Source of the DNA: Exiguobacterium profundum | GTDB lineage: Bacteria > Bacillota > Bacilli > Exiguobacteriales > Exiguobacteriaceae | Direction: 5' to 3' | Assembly: GCF_001909285.1 (NCBI RefSeq) | Contig: NZ_MRSV01000001.1 | Coordinates: 949,331-1,013,330, forward strand | DNA length: 64,000 bases | Shown: positions 26,938 through 36,893 of the stretch, one piece after another | How the letters are laid out: every line of letters starts with the position of its first letter | How positions within the stretch are numbered: the first letter of the stretch is position 1 | Notes under the pieces: model-generated | What the model was told of the DNA's origin: nothing | The model's database searches: none | Seen by the model: only the letters and a program-made list of their open reading frames with translations | Made by a program: the position numbers and the translations under genes

Positions 26938-27147
26938 ATGGCAGCATATCGAGAAACGGCGACGATGCTTTATTTGGACACCCGACGACAACTCGACGGA
27001 AAAAAAAAAAAGCAACTCGTCCGCTATGGACCGCTTGGAAGTCGGATGGATGAGGCGCGGATGAAACAGTTTGCTGACTTGATCAAGGCACTGATTGATG
27101 TGGAATCCGCCAACTACGTCGTGGCCCAAGAATTTCTAGTGTATTAA
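26938..27147 (+). CDS. DUF1659-like small protein (copy 1)
   Basis: 69 residues behind an excellent ribosome site (GGAGGTG). Two short strands (TMLYLDTRRQLDGKKKK, VRYGPLG) and a helix (ARMKQFADLIKALIDVE) match the layout of DUF1659 proteins and of copy 2 at 27383. The four lysines are encoded by a run of eleven A (27001-27011). Clusters of DUF1659, YvrJ and DUF2922 genes are common in Bacillales; their function is unknown. Confidence 0.65.
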   Translation: MAAYRETATMLYLDTRRQLDGKKKKQLVRYGPLGSRMDEARMKQFADLIKALIDVESANYVVAQEFLVY

Positions 27148-27159
27148 CAGGGAGGACTT

Positions 27160-27219
27160 ATGAAAAACCTCACTCGTCCCGCTGCCAATCCTCGGCACGA
27201 TGAGCAGGTGGTCACATGA
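27160..27219 (+). CDS. 19-residue reading frame coupled to the YvrJ gene
   Basis: ATG 27160 follows GGGAGGA by 4-5 bases and encodes MKNLTRPAANPRHDEQVVT. Its TGA overlaps the ATG of the next gene (ATGA). With no hydrophobic segment it is unlikely to be a membrane peptide. The strong ribosome site and perfect coupling suggest that it is translated, perhaps only to deliver ribosomes to the YvrJ gene. Confidence 0.4.
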   Translation: MKNLTRPAANPRHDEQVVT

Positions 27220-27356
27220 GTTGGCCCGAACTCATCTCAAATTTGGGGTTCCCTATCGTTGTCTCGCTCTATTTGCTTCATCGGATTGAGACGAAGCTCG
27301 ATCGTATGATCCAGCTGCTCGAACGAATGGATACCTCGACCGCATCAGAAACCTAA
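27216..27356 (+). CDS. YvrJ family membrane miniprotein
   Basis: 46 residues. The sequence begins MSWPELISNLGFPIVVSLYL and continues LHRIETKLDRMIQLLERM, the typical single-helix plus amphipathic-tail form of the YvrJ family. It lies in a five-gene cluster of tiny proteins and overlaps the preceding 19-codon frame by 4 bases. Function unknown. Confidence 0.8.
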   Translation: MSWPELISNLGFPIVVSLYLLHRIETKLDRMIQLLERMDTSTASET

Positions 27357-27382
27357 TCCCCTATTGAAAGGAGCCATCCCCC

Positions 27383-27595
27383 ATGGCTGTCTTAACAGAG
27401 AAGAAAGCAACGTTCGTTTTGACGACGCATCATGACGTACAAACAGCGAAACAAAAAAAAAAAGCACAACGGTTCGGTCCAATTCGTGCCGACCTGACGG
27501 CAGATACGATTGATGCGTTCGGTCGTCTCTTGATTGATCTCGTCATTCAAGAGGGAGCAGACCTCGGCATCGTCCGTGAATACGATTTAGTCTAA
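27383..27595 (+). CDS. DUF1659 family small protein (copy 2)
   Basis: 70 residues from ATG 27383 behind GAAAGGAG. Aligns with the protein at 26938: TAKQKKKAQRFGPI opposite DGKKKKQLVRYGPL, then a helix DTIDAFGRLLIDLVIQEG. It too has a run of eleven A (27453-27463) at the lysine stretch. Members of DUF1659 have no established role. Confidence 0.75.
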   Translation: MAVLTEKKATFVLTTHHDVQTAKQKKKAQRFGPIRADLTADTIDAFGRLLIDLVIQEGADLGIVREYDLV

Positions 27596-27622
27596 CCCAC
27601 ATCTTAAGGAGGAGAATAACCC

Positions 27623-27835
27623 ATGACTGACACAAAACTTGAAATCTCATTTTTAGATGCATTCCACAAGGTCGTACGCTTCCGCTTGAATAACGTGAAA
27701 CAACCGGTCGAAGCCCAAAAAGTAGAAGCGCTTGCTGACTTCATGGTCGCCAACGATCCGCTCGCGAAGAACGTGATGGAGTGGACCGAAATCAAGATGA
27801 TTGAAGGTACGCAGACCGTATTGAGTGAGAAATGA
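27623..27835 (+). CDS. DUF2922 family small protein
   Basis: 70 residues from ATG 27623 behind AAGGAGG. Sequence KLEISFLDAFHKVVRFRLNN then a helix EAQKVEALADFMV matches DUF2922, a usual neighbour of DUF1659 and YvrJ. Last gene of the miniature cluster. Function unknown. Confidence 0.75.
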   Translation: MTDTKLEISFLDAFHKVVRFRLNNVKQPVEAQKVEALADFMVANDPLAKNVMEWTEIKMIEGTQTVLSEK

Positions 27836-27840
27836 GGTCG

Positions 27841-27871
27841 AGAAGCATCGCCATGGCGATGCTTCTTTTTA
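27841..27871 (+). terminator. Terminator of the small-gene cluster
   Basis: A perfect palindrome, AGAAGCATCGCC and GGCGATGCTTCT around AT (27841-27866), followed by T5. Confidence 0.85.
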
Positions 27872-27959
27872 TTTACATAATTATCTTTCAAAAATCATAA
27901 TTAACAATTATATTTAAAGAAACAAAAAATAAATAAATTAAGGAAGGGTTTGTAAAAAG

Positions 27960-30692
27960 TTGAAACGATATCTATATGCCATCATGCTGATGATGATGAT
28001 GTTGCTTATGTTGCCAAAGCAGGAGGCATGGGCCACTTCTATAATCGAGACCGGGACAAAACTTGAACAATCGATTAAAGTCATCCCGCAGTCACCATTT
28101 TATCTAGACTATCTGAACGGGAAGACGCGCCTGCATGACCCGAATAATCAGTCCACCGTTATCATTGACTATCCAGGGGACTTAACGACGCATTCATCTG
28201 GTGACGAGGGGAGCTACGGAGGTGTCCGCTCGTGGATTGCGAGTCTAGACAGACAGGAATGGATTGCCGTTCCGCAATATGACCAACCCCTCATCCGCGT
28301 CCAACGAGACGGAACGACATCTCGAATCGATTCCTTAGAATCACCACATCGGGCGTACCTCGTATCGTATGATGCCAGTCGAGACGTGATGCTCTGGCGT
28401 GATTCGTACAAAAACGAATGGGCGTTGACGGATATGAAAGGAACGGTCAAAAGGACTTACCCGCTCATTTCGGGACAAAGTCTGATGTTAGGGACGAATC
28501 TTGATGAATTGATTGCATTCAACACGTCCGACAAGTCGATCACACATCTCTCACTTGAAACGGGAGAAGAACTAGAAAAGACAACGTATCCGAATGAATC
28601 GTTGTCCATCGATTTTGAGTCGAAGACCGATCGACTCTTTATGAAAGGATCCAATCATTTATACGTCTACGATTTCGCAACCCGAACGATTCAAACGCTC
28701 AATTTGAACGGGCAGGTCCACTACGATCTCACGTCATTGGTCTATCACGATGGGCTTTACTATGGTGTGACGTTTGATGATTCGATGGTCACGATTGATT
28801 TGGCGGAAGGTCGCATCACGGAGACGAGCTTGCGCACGCGCAACACGAATAGCGAGTTCGATTTAATCGAGAATGGGTATTTCGTGCAAGACGACCAGTG
28901 GTTGTTGTCAATCGAACGTTTCGGGCAAAAACCGAAAGAAATGTACACGTGGTTGAAAGCTACTGGCAACTCGGAGGAGGGGCATACGTGGCTGAATCAT
29001 GCATATCAACTCATGGCGACCATCACAACCGTTGATGGAATCGAACATAAGGTGCCTGTTGCTGAATTGCCGACGGATGTGACACAAGTCGAGTCGGCAC
29101 AATCGTTCGCGGAAGGCTATACGATTCCATCATTTGATCAATCGTTCTCCGCTAAGGTCAGCTTTGCCATGCTGGACCATTGGAAGTCGTTCAAACCGAT
29201 CAAACAACTTCCGCTTCAAGTGGACACTTCGTTCGAATACGGAGCAGTCGGGGAGATTAGCGGAATAACGGCACCGAATGCGACCGTATATCTTTCGTGT
29301 GAAAAAGCGTCGTTCGCTACGTGTTCGAGTCCCGTTCAAGCAGACGAGACCGGGCGCTTCACGCTCTCGAGTGGAATCATTGAAGGAAATCAAACAATCG
29401 AGCTATATGTTTCTGATGCATGGGATTACCGTCAAGCAACAGAAGCGTCTGTCAAAAAGAGATTTATGCTTGGACAGCCGGTAATCAACAATCCAACAAA
29501 AGTTCTGACAGAAACGCGAATGGAAGGGGTCTCTATCCAGACAGAACCTCACGCAAAAGTGGAAGTAAGACAATTAAATTCGAAAACAGCATTTGAAGTG
29601 AAAGAAGTTCAGGCGGATGAACACGGTGTGGCGCAATTGACGACATACAGTTCTGACCAACCCTGGTCATACCGGATCTTTTTCCGTGTCCTTTGACAAG
29701 AACGTCCTTACGAGATGGTCTACGTTACGAAAGACTATCCGATGCCATCTTTTACGTGGACAAAACAACCAAAAACAGGTGACACGACGATTACCGTATT
29801 TAACGACAAGTTAGACCCGGTTCTCGCTGTTTCTCGTAACGGTAGATCCGAATCGGCGAAACGCCTGACGAAAGGTCTCAACGTCATCAACTTGAAAGAA
29901 CCGCTACGCGAAGGCCAGACAATTAAACTTGTTGCGAGTTTTCGTCCAGAACTTACCCAAACGCTAGAAAAAAAAGTGACGAGTGACACACCAAAAGTAT
30001 TGACGGTGAAAGATGTTCTCCTCACGTCTTCATCCGCGACGTTCACGTTGGCACACGATCCAAATACGGATATCAATTTCATCTCAAACGGAGTCGTACT
30101 CTATACTCGCGTTGTCGGGACGAATCGATATCATATTTCGGCAAAACCGGGAACAACAGTCATCATCGAATCTTCATACGGATCGAAACGAAAGACGCTA
30201 ACGTATAGGCTACCAAGTGCGACAATCCCATCGGTGACGTTGACGGACGAACAGACGAAACGGGTCGGGAAGACACTACCGAACGCGACCGTGACGTTAA
30301 AGAATGGCTCGAAAATCATCGCGACAACAAAATCGAATGCAAATGGGTCCTACACGCTCACGTTCAGCCGTCCTCGTGCTGGAACGAAGCTCTATTTCGA
30401 GGCGAAGTCTGGAATTCATCGTGACGCGAAATCAGTTGTGGTCAAGTCGGGGATTCGTCCGACAATCAGCGCAGGGACCATCCGTTCGACGACAAAATCG
30501 GTAGCAGTACGAACGAACGTCCCGTATGGCACGCTGTATGTCTACAACGGCAGTAAGTTAGTCGCCAAAAAGTCCATCGGCTCGACGACGACCAACGTCT
30601 ATATCGGAACGCAGCGACGTGGGTCGAAACTGACATTCAAAGTCGTGACACCTGCGAATCGAACGAATCAAACAACGAAATCTGTGTATTGA
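27960..30692 (+). pseudogene. Large secreted Ig-like repeat protein split by an in-frame TGA
   Basis: The start is TTG 27960, about 11 bases after AAGGAAGGG, and gives a signal peptide MKRYLYAIMLMMMMLLMLP ending near EAWA. The frame stops at TGA 29694-29696 after 578 residues and continues in the same frame to 30692 with no usable ribosome site, so it reads as one ~910-codon gene with one nonsense codon. The N-terminal half contains beta-rich, propeller-like repeats (WIASLDRQEWIAVPQ, LMLGTNLDELIAFN). The C-terminal half has bacterial Ig-like repeats with the NATVTLKNGSKIIATTKSNA type signature. It was probably a cell-surface or matrix protein. CGA-to-TGA is a plausible lesion. Confidence 0.7.
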
Positions 30693-30700
30693 ATAGTCAG

Positions 30701-30732
30701 AAGGTGACTCTTGCAGTTTGAGTCACCTTTTT
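30701..30732 (+). terminator. Terminator after the Ig-like repeat gene
   Basis: AAGGTGACTC (30701-30710) pairs with GAGTCACCTT (30720-30729), followed by T-rich sequence. Confidence 0.85.
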
Positions 30733-30816
30733 TAAGTTTGGTCAATTCTCTTCATTATTTTCTGAAAATTGTCGATAGTATAGGAAACACTGCATGATTG
30801 AGAGGGGAATACATAG

Positions 30817-32661
30817 ATGGCATGGAAATCAACATGGTCTAAGGCACTGAGCCGGATCAAACGAAAACCGACATGGACGTGGAAACCGACACTCAAATGG
30901 AAGCGCGGAGAGAAGCGTGAACGCACGACATCTTTCGGAGCGAACGTTGGAAAGAATTTGACGATTCGTCAAAAATTATGGGGGCTCGTCATCATATCGC
31001 TCGTCATGGTCTTTGGCGTCGGTGGTTACGCACTGTTTTCAATGAGTGACGCGAACCGTCAAGCGGACGATATCGTCAATAACTGGAACAAAGGGCTCGA
31101 TTATGCTCATGAACTCAACACACTCGCCGCAAACTATCGAACACTCGAACTCGATCACATCGTGACAGAGGATGCGACCAAAAAAGAAGAGCTCATGACA
31201 CGGATGAAAGAGATTCGTGAAGAAATCAATACGATTGCACCAAAGTATAAAAAAACGGCTTCAGGTGCGGAAGACAAAGAACTATTCCAGAATTTCTCGC
31301 GTCAATGGGAGATGTATCAACGCGTCTCGGACAACATGTTGACGTTCAGCTCGACCGGTAACACAGGGATGGCGCGCTCATACTATGATGCGCAGTCCAA
31401 GTCTACATATGACAACTTCACACAAAAACTAGCGGACCTTGTCGACTACAACTCGGAAGGCTCACAACGTGTCGGACAGAACATGGAAAGTGAATTCATG
31501 CAGTCCCTTATGGCATTGATTGCCGTGACGGTCGGGGCTGTGGCGATTCTCTTGTTCCTTGGCCTCAGCCTGTTACGCTCGATTATTCGACCGATGCGCA
31601 CACTTCAGACACGCTTTGATGAACTCGCGACCCAAGGTGGCGATTTGACGATGACGATTCCGGTCACGTCGAATGATGAGATTGCACAAGTCAGTCGTTC
31701 ATTCAACACGTTCCTCGCGACACTACGTGAGATCATGATTGATGTCGACGAGACAGCGAAAGTCGTTCTCTCGTCTTCAAAAGACGTATCTGCTGAAGTG
31801 ACGCGACTCAGTCACTATATGGAAGAGACGTCTGGAACGGTCGAAGAATTGACGGCCGGTATGGAAGAAACGGCAGCCTCTTCGCAAGAAATGAGTGCCT
31901 CGACGACAGAAATGGGAAGTTCGATCGATTCAATCGTCGACTTATCCAACGAGAGTGCCGAAACGGCAAATCGTGTCGAAGCTCGAGCGCACGAGATGCG
32001 GGAACAAGCCGTTGTTTCGAAAACAGAAGCAGTGGCAATTATCGAGAAGAAACAGGTCGAGCTCGCGGAAGCCATCAAAGGAGCACAGTCGGTTGAAGAG
32101 ATTCGTGTCTTGACGACAGCTATTCTTGCGATTGCTGACCAGACAAACTTACTCGCTTTGAACGCTTCGATTGAAGCGGCACGTGCTGGGGAAGCAGGTC
32201 GCGGCTTTGCGGTCGTTGCATCAGAAATCCGCAAATTAGCGGAAAACTCACGTCAGACGGTCAACGAGATTCGTGACGTGTCAAACACGGTCATCGATTC
32301 GGTCGAACGACTCAACACGAGTTCGGAAGATATGTTGACGTTCCTCAATACGAAAGTCATGGCCGACTACGATCGTCTCGAAGAGTCGGCAACGCAATAT
32401 GAACAGGATGCGACAGTGTTCGGGGAGACAGCGAAGACGTTCGAAGGTAACGCGCTTCAACTTCGCCATATGACGGACAACATTCTTGGTGTCATTCAAG
32501 AAGTGGCGACGACCGTGACAGAAGGCGCGGACGGAACGCAGTCGATTTCAGAGAAAGTTCAACTCTCAGTCGAGCGTTTCAACGACGTTCAGGCGAAGAT
32601 GGGCGAAACAGAACAACGGGCGACCGAACTCTCGAATCGCGTGGCGCAATTCAAGCTATAA
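30817..32661 (+). CDS. Methyl-accepting chemotaxis protein with four-helix-bundle sensor
   Basis: 614 residues from ATG 30817 behind GAGAGGGG. The unusually long N-terminal cytoplasmic part is basic and Trp-rich ([15 protein letters not shown]). Membrane helices at about 55-75 and 228-250 enclose a ~150-residue helical ligand domain (4HB type). HAMP follows, then the signalling domain whose hairpin tip reads [18 protein letters not shown]. It will direct CheA/CheW signalling. A GTCGATAG element at 30771 could be the -10 of a flagellar sigma promoter, but no clear -35 was found. Confidence 0.92.
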   Translation: MAWKSTWSKALSRIKRKPTWTWKPTLKWKRGEKRERTTSFGANVGKNLTIRQKLWGLVIISLVMVFGVGGYALFSMSDANRQADDIVNNWNKGLDYAHELNTLAANYRTLELDHIVTEDATKKEELMTRMKEIREEINTIAPKYKKTASGAEDKELFQNFSRQWEMYQRVSDNMLTFSSTGNTGMARSYYDAQSKSTYDNFTQKLADLVDYNSEGSQRVGQNMESEFMQSLMALIAVTVGAVAILLFLGLSLLRSIIRPMRTLQTRFDELATQGGDLTMTIPVTSNDEIAQVSRSFNTFLATLREIMIDVDETAKVVLSSSKDVSAEVTRLSHYMEETSGTVEELTAGMEETAASSQEMSASTTEMGSSIDSIVDLSNESAETANRVEARAHEMREQAVVSKTEAVAIIEKKQVELAEAIKGAQSVEEIRVLTTAILAIADQTNLLALNASIEAARAGEAGRGFAVVASEIRKLAENSRQTVNEIRDVSNTVIDSVERLNTSSEDMLTFLNTKVMADYDRLEESATQYEQDATVFGETAKTFEGNALQLRHMTDNILGVIQEVATTVTEGADGTQSISEKVQLSVERFNDVQAKMGETEQRATELSNRVAQFKL

Positions 32662-32670
32662 GCAAGACTC

Positions 32671-32700
32671 AGAACCAGGCAGATGTCTGGTTCTTTTTTT
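32671..32700 (+). terminator. Terminator after first chemoreceptor
   Basis: AGAACCAG (32671-32678) pairs with CTGGTTCT (32687-32694), then T7. Confidence 0.85.
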
Positions 32701-32762
32701 GTGCACAGTAAAAAAAAAAAAAAAGATAGGTCAATACATAAATTAATTTCAAATTGTTGGTA

Positions 32763-32787
32763 CAAATTAGGCTGTTGTGTCCGATAA
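32763..32787 (+). promoter_or_regulatory. Possible sigma-D promoter of second chemoreceptor
   Basis: CAAA (32763) and TCCGATAA (32780-32787), separated by 13 bases, resemble the flagellar/chemotaxis sigma consensus TAAA-N15-GCCGATAA. The spacing is short, so this is tentative. Confidence 0.3.
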
Positions 32788-32894
32788 AGAAAAGGCAATA
32801 CATAAAAATAAAGAGAAAAAGAGGTGGAAGAGGAGATTACTCCTCGTAGTACGTGAAAAAGATGTTGAACGAATGGACGTTATAAAGAAAAATC

Positions 32895-34559
32895 ATGACG
32901 AGTATCGGTTTGATTCTAATTTTGACAATCGTTGGAATGGGATACAATCTGTGGACGCTCGACCGGATGACGAGTCAATATGAACACATGATTTCAAACG
33001 ATGTCATGAAGATGAAAGCGGCAGACGACTTGGCGCTCGGGATGGTCCGTCAAGCGTATGGTGTCCGCGGGTATGTGCTCCTACAGGATGATGAGCGCAA
33101 ACAACAAATCAGCCGGGGCGGAGAAGAGAAGAAAGCCGCCATCGAATCGTTGATTGAACTCGCGGACAATAAGACCGAACGAAAGGAATATGAATCGTTA
33201 CTCGGATACGCGACAGGATATGATGAGTTGGCGACACAAGCCATCGCGGCGATAGACTCAAAAGATCAAGAAGCAATCGATCGATTAGTATTCCGTCTCA
33301 TGCCGGACGTGACCAAATCCATCTCATCGACAGGTGAGACGTTACAAGCCGAAACAGAAGAGCAGTTAATTGCGATGCAAGCCGAATTGCAGGAGGCAGG
33401 TGAGCGTGCCTTTTGGTACTCGGTCGTCATCGCAGTTGTCAGTCTGATACTGATGTTTGGTGCCGGATATGCCATTAGTCATATGGTCACGACCCCGTTG
33501 CGATTCCTAGCGAAAGAGGTAGAAGTAGTCGCGGAAGGTGATTTGACCCGCGATGACCTTCAGGCGCTCACGCAAGATGAAATCGGACAATTGATGACCG
33601 GATTCAACCGCATGAAGGGTAATTTGCGTGAACTCATTGACCGCGTCACCCAAAACGCACAGGAAATCACAGCACAATCGGAAGAACTGTATGCGAGTAC
33701 GGAAGAGATGGCGTCACAGACGGAGGAAACGACACGTCTCATCGACCGAGTCGTGGAAGAAACGGTCGCGCAGGCGAAAGAAGCGACGGGAACATCTCAA
33801 GCGGTGGCTGCTGCCGATGAAGGCATCGGTCGTATCGCTGGCTCGATCGGCTCGATTGACGATGACGTGTCACAGAGTTTGAAGCTCGCCGAAGAAGGTG
33901 GTGCGACGATGGCTCAGGCGAAAGACGAGGTGCTCGCACTGGAGCGGGAGACACGTCTGACGGGAGAATCGATTTCGGCATTGAAGCAACAGTCTGACGA
34001 GATCGCCCTTATCACCGAGGTCATTCAATCGATCACCGACCAGACGAACTTGTTGGCATTGAACGCGGCCATCGAAGCGGCACGTGCCGGTGAGCAAGGA
34101 AAAGGGTTCGCCGTCGTTGCAGAAGAAGTGCGTAAACTTGCCGAGCAGTCGAAACAGTCGGCGACACAGATCGCCGGGTTGATCGAGTCGATTCAGACAC
34201 AGTCGAACGCTGTTCTCGACCAACACGTCGTCAGTGCGAAACGCGTCGAGACGAACACGTTGTTGCTCGAACGAGCGACACGCGCATTCGAACAGATTGT
34301 CAGTCAGCTCGAGACATCAGTCGATAATACGTCACATATCCGCATCGCCTCGCATGAGATTGCGGAGACGACGAAACAAGTTGCGACGTCCTCTCTTCAA
34401 ATGTCACAAGACAGTGAAGGGATGGCCGACACGATGCGTACGGTCGGTGAGACGGCTGACGCCCAACTCGCGATGATTCAAGAATTGAACGGTGTCGCCG
34501 AATCACTCGGCAATATGACGAGTGACCTGCAGACACTGATTGGTCGATTCACGACATAA
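32895..34559 (+). CDS. Methyl-accepting chemotaxis protein, N-terminus possibly cut by a TAA
   Basis: 554 residues from ATG 32895; no good ribosome site precedes it. Membrane helices at 4-20 and ~172-193 enclose a helical periplasm-side domain of about 150 residues (4HB/CHASE3-like). HAMP and the signalling domain follow, with tip [18 protein letters not shown]. Directly upstream in the same frame, from GTG 32853, ten codons (MKKMLNEWTL) precede a TAA at 32883, then RKI leads into this ATG. Many chemoreceptors begin with xLTIRxKL before helix 1, as the neighbour at 30817 does. The TAA has therefore probably replaced one codon of the original N-terminus. The protein may still be made from the internal ATG. 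Confidence 0.87.
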   Translation: MTSIGLILILTIVGMGYNLWTLDRMTSQYEHMISNDVMKMKAADDLALGMVRQAYGVRGYVLLQDDERKQQISRGGEEKKAAIESLIELADNKTERKEYESLLGYATGYDELATQAIAAIDSKDQEAIDRLVFRLMPDVTKSISSTGETLQAETEEQLIAMQAELQEAGERAFWYSVVIAVVSLILMFGAGYAISHMVTTPLRFLAKEVEVVAEGDLTRDDLQALTQDEIGQLMTGFNRMKGNLRELIDRVTQNAQEITAQSEELYASTEEMASQTEETTRLIDRVVEETVAQAKEATGTSQAVAAADEGIGRIAGSIGSIDDDVSQSLKLAEEGGATMAQAKDEVLALERETRLTGESISALKQQSDEIALITEVIQSITDQTNLLALNAAIEAARAGEQGKGFAVVAEEVRKLAEQSKQSATQIAGLIESIQTQSNAVLDQHVVSAKRVETNTLLLERATRAFEQIVSQLETSVDNTSHIRIASHEIAETTKQVATSSLQMSQDSEGMADTMRTVGETADAQLAMIQELNGVAESLGNMTSDLQTLIGRFTT

Positions 34560-34565
34560 GTTGAA

Positions 34566-34596
34566 AGCCCTGTCTCCTTGGAGTCAGGGCTTTTTC
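34566..34596 (+). terminator. Terminator after second chemoreceptor
   Basis: AGCCCTG (34566-34572) pairs with CAGGGCT (34585-34591), then T-rich sequence. Confidence 0.85.
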
Positions 34597-34672
34597 GTTC
34601 ACATCGAAACGATTTGCGATGAAGAAAGTGGGGAATGAACAACAAGATAAAAGACAAAAAGGAGTGGATTAT

Positions 34673-35422
34673 ATGAAGTATACGGTCATTACAGGAGCCA
34701 GTTCAGGTATCGGGTATGAGACAGCGAAGTTGCTCGCTGAAAAGGGAAAGTCGCTCGTGCTCGTCGCAAGACGAAAAGAAGAGCTCGAATCGTTGCGTGA
34801 TGAAATCAAATCGATCTCGTCGGACAGTGACGTCATCATCAAATCGACCGACCTATCATATAGCGAGAACGTGTACGGATTATATGAATCGCTTGCGGAT
34901 CTCGACATCGAGACGTGGATCAACAATGCGGGATTCGGGGATGCAGATCTCATCAAGGACGTCGACCTCGGTAAAATCGAGAACATGATTCGTTTGAATA
35001 TCGAGGCGCTCACCGTCTTATCGAGTCTATACGTTCGAGATTATCATGATATCGAAGGGGCACAGCTGTTGAACGTGTCGTCTGTCGGGGGATATCGAAT
35101 CGTCCCGAACTCGGTCACGTATTGTGCGACGAAGTTCTTCGTGAGTGCATATACGGAAGGACTCGCACAAGAGTTGAAGCAGAGTGGGGCCAAACTTCGG
35201 GCGAAAGTACTCGCGCCGGCCGCAACGGAGACGAGCTTCGCCGACCGGGCTCGCGATACGGAAGGATTCGACTACAGTGAGAACGTCGCGAAATATCATA
35301 CGGCGCGCGAGATGGCGGAGTTCCTATGGGAGTTACTTGAAGGCGACGAAGTCGTCGGAATTGTCGATCCGGAGGACTACTCGTTCAGCCTGCGTGGACC
35401 GATTAAACCGTATGCCGGATAA
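34673..35422 (+). CDS. Short-chain dehydrogenase/reductase
   Basis: 249 residues from ATG 34673 behind AAGGAG; an upstream in-frame ATG at 34619 has a poorer context. Classical SDR: nucleotide motif TGASSGIG at residues 7-14, NNAGFG near 83, and the catalytic Y-x-x-x-K in YCATKFF. The cofactor is probably NADP (basic residues RRKEE after the second strand). The substrate cannot be predicted. Monocistronic, with a strong terminator. Confidence 0.88.
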   Translation: MKYTVITGASSGIGYETAKLLAEKGKSLVLVARRKEELESLRDEIKSISSDSDVIIKSTDLSYSENVYGLYESLADLDIETWINNAGFGDADLIKDVDLGKIENMIRLNIEALTVLSSLYVRDYHDIEGAQLLNVSSVGGYRIVPNSVTYCATKFFVSAYTEGLAQELKQSGAKLRAKVLAPAATETSFADRARDTEGFDYSENVAKYHTAREMAEFLWELLEGDEVVGIVDPEDYSFSLRGPIKPYAG

Positions 35423-35427
35423 ACAAA

Positions 35428-35459
35428 AACATCACGCCCTGTTGGCGTGATGTTTTTTT
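35428..35459. terminator. Bidirectional terminator
   Basis: AACATCACGCC (35428-35438) pairs with GGCGTGATGTT (35443-35453), with A-rich left and T7 right flanks, between convergent genes. Confidence 0.9.
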
Positions 35460-36333
35460 AGGATGTCGGTACAGAGTAGCCACCCGTGAAGCGGTGTGTC
35501 AGGCGACGTGTCAAGTAACGTAACCGAAGGCGCCATACATAAAACTGTGACGTGTTCGGAAGAATGACGTTGTCGACGTATTCGGCGAACATATGGCGGA
35601 ACATCCGCTCTTCACTGCGGTCATAGGTCGCACTCCACATCCCGTGATTCTCGACTTCAAGGAGCATCCAAATCATCTCATCGGTAAGCGGGTCATCGTC
35701 CTTCAACTCGGCCGTCAGTGCAGCGAAACGATGGCTACACATAGACGCGTATAAGGAATGGGCATGCGGATCATGCGGGTTTAATGTTAAGTAACCGCTC
35801 GCCGTCTTCATCAGTTCATCGACCATATCGAGCGGAATGTCGTCATACACTTGGAAAAATTCGAGCAACATCGGGACGGTGTCCGGACCAAATCCGGCAA
35901 GCCGGACATAGTTCATGATATGAAGACCGGCCTCACCATGGAATTTGCGGTCGAAGTAGTGGACGGCAAGGGCGCGATGCATGATTGGGACATCCGGATA
36001 GCGTTCGACGCCACGGAGAAAGTGTTGTTCCGCCTCGAACGTGAACCCGGTGTCTTCACTGACAAATCCTTTTAACATATGAAGAATGTAGTGGTCACCG
36101 AGCGAACTCGCTTTCTCGAGCCACGGTTTGGCCGAATCGGTGTCACCTTCTCGAATATATGGATAAGCACGCATCGCCGGGAAGAATGGGTCGTCCGGGA
36201 ACGCGGTCTCGCCCCGTGTCGCCATGTCATTGATGGCTTCAGCGTTATAAGCTTCCGTTAATTCTGCGAGGAGCATCATCTCAAGGAACGTGCGCTGGAA
36301 CTCTGGGGTGTGTAAATCGATCGTTTGTGTCAT
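35458..36333 (-). CDS. TPR-like helical repeat protein of unknown function
   Basis: 291 residues. The sequence is helical with tetratricopeptide-like spacing of small and aromatic residues (AKPWLEKASSLGDHYILHMLKGF, AEQHFLRGVERYPDVPIMHRALAVHYFDRKF). No signal peptide or membrane helix, so it is a cytoplasmic scaffold-type protein. The C-terminus is rich in R and Y. I recognise no specific family. Its start (36333) follows GGAGGAC. Confidence 0.65.
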   Translation of the reverse strand: MTQTIDLHTPEFQRTFLEMMLLAELTEAYNAEAINDMATRGETAFPDDPFFPAMRAYPYIREGDTDSAKPWLEKASSLGDHYILHMLKGFVSEDTGFTFEAEQHFLRGVERYPDVPIMHRALAVHYFDRKFHGEAGLHIMNYVRLAGFGPDTVPMLLEFFQVYDDIPLDMVDELMKTASGYLTLNPHDPHAHSLYASMCSHRFAALTAELKDDDPLTDEMIWMLLEVENHGMWSATYDRSEERMFRHMFAEYVDNVILPNTSQFYVWRLRLRYLTRRLTHRFTGGYSVPTS

Positions 36334-36452
36334 AGGGTGTCCTCCTCACAAGTACTAGTGTCGCTCTATTATACTTGTTCTTGTCACAGTCGAGTAGCAT
36401 CTTTTGCAAAAACGGGAAATGGAAAGTAAGGACTGGAAAGGAGGGGAACGGC

Positions 36453-36677
36453 ATGGCGACGTTCACTGGATATGTCGCAGAGGTGATAGATGAGAAAATC
36501 CGCGTCACGCCGACGCGGGAGGCAGAACCGTTTGACGGCATCGTGTTTCATGTACCGAGACCTCTTTTGGATGAGACACCGCTTCTCATCGGACAACAGG
36601 TTCGAGTCGAGCATAATGAACGGTTGACGCGCTCCTTGCCACCGCAAGCGACGGCACATCGGGTCGATGTGTTATGA
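36453..36677 (+). CDS. Small beta-rich hypothetical protein
   Basis: 74 residues from ATG 36453 (AAAGGAGGGG upstream). Sequence TGYVAEVIDEKIRVTP, then IGQQVRVEHNERLTRSLPPQA, suggests a small OB-fold like DUF3221 proteins, but this is a weak resemblance. It shares a short operon with the next membrane miniprotein. Confidence 0.5.
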   Translation: MATFTGYVAEVIDEKIRVTPTREAEPFDGIVFHVPRPLLDETPLLIGQQVRVEHNERLTRSLPPQATAHRVDVL

Positions 36678-36696
36678 TGAGGACGAGGTGAATGAC

Positions 36697-36861
36697 ATGG
36701 GACAACGGAACTTTCTATGGCTTGGAGCCGTCGTCGGCTTCAGTGCCCTCGTCGTCTGGTTATTGCAAGACGCGCTCCCGTTCTGGGCGCTGTCGATTCT
36801 ACTACTCGGACTAGGAGCGGTGCTCGGCAATCTCCAACGACGTTTCACACGTGACGAATAA
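36697..36861 (+). CDS. Small two-helix membrane protein
   Basis: 54 residues from ATG 36697 behind GAGGTG. Two hydrophobic helices (FLWLGAVVGFSALVVWLL and FWALSILLLGLGAVLG) and a charged tail QRRFTRDE. Unknown function; 19 bases after the preceding gene. Confidence 0.55.
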   Translation: MGQRNFLWLGAVVGFSALVVWLLQDALPFWALSILLLGLGAVLGNLQRRFTRDE

Positions 36862-36893
36862 CAAGCACTCCATCATTCGGATGGAGTGCTTGT
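36861..36893. terminator. Hairpin at the junction of convergent genes
   Basis: ACAAGCACTCCATC (36861-36874) pairs with GATGGAGTGCTTGT (36880-36893). It contains the stop codon and last codons of the minus-strand gene. The right flank is only moderately T-rich. Confidence 0.65.

Noticed and set aside
32777-32983. 68-codon frame before the second chemoreceptor
   Set aside because: It is charged and repetitive, overlaps the receptor in another frame, and the receptor-like N-terminus is found in a different frame.
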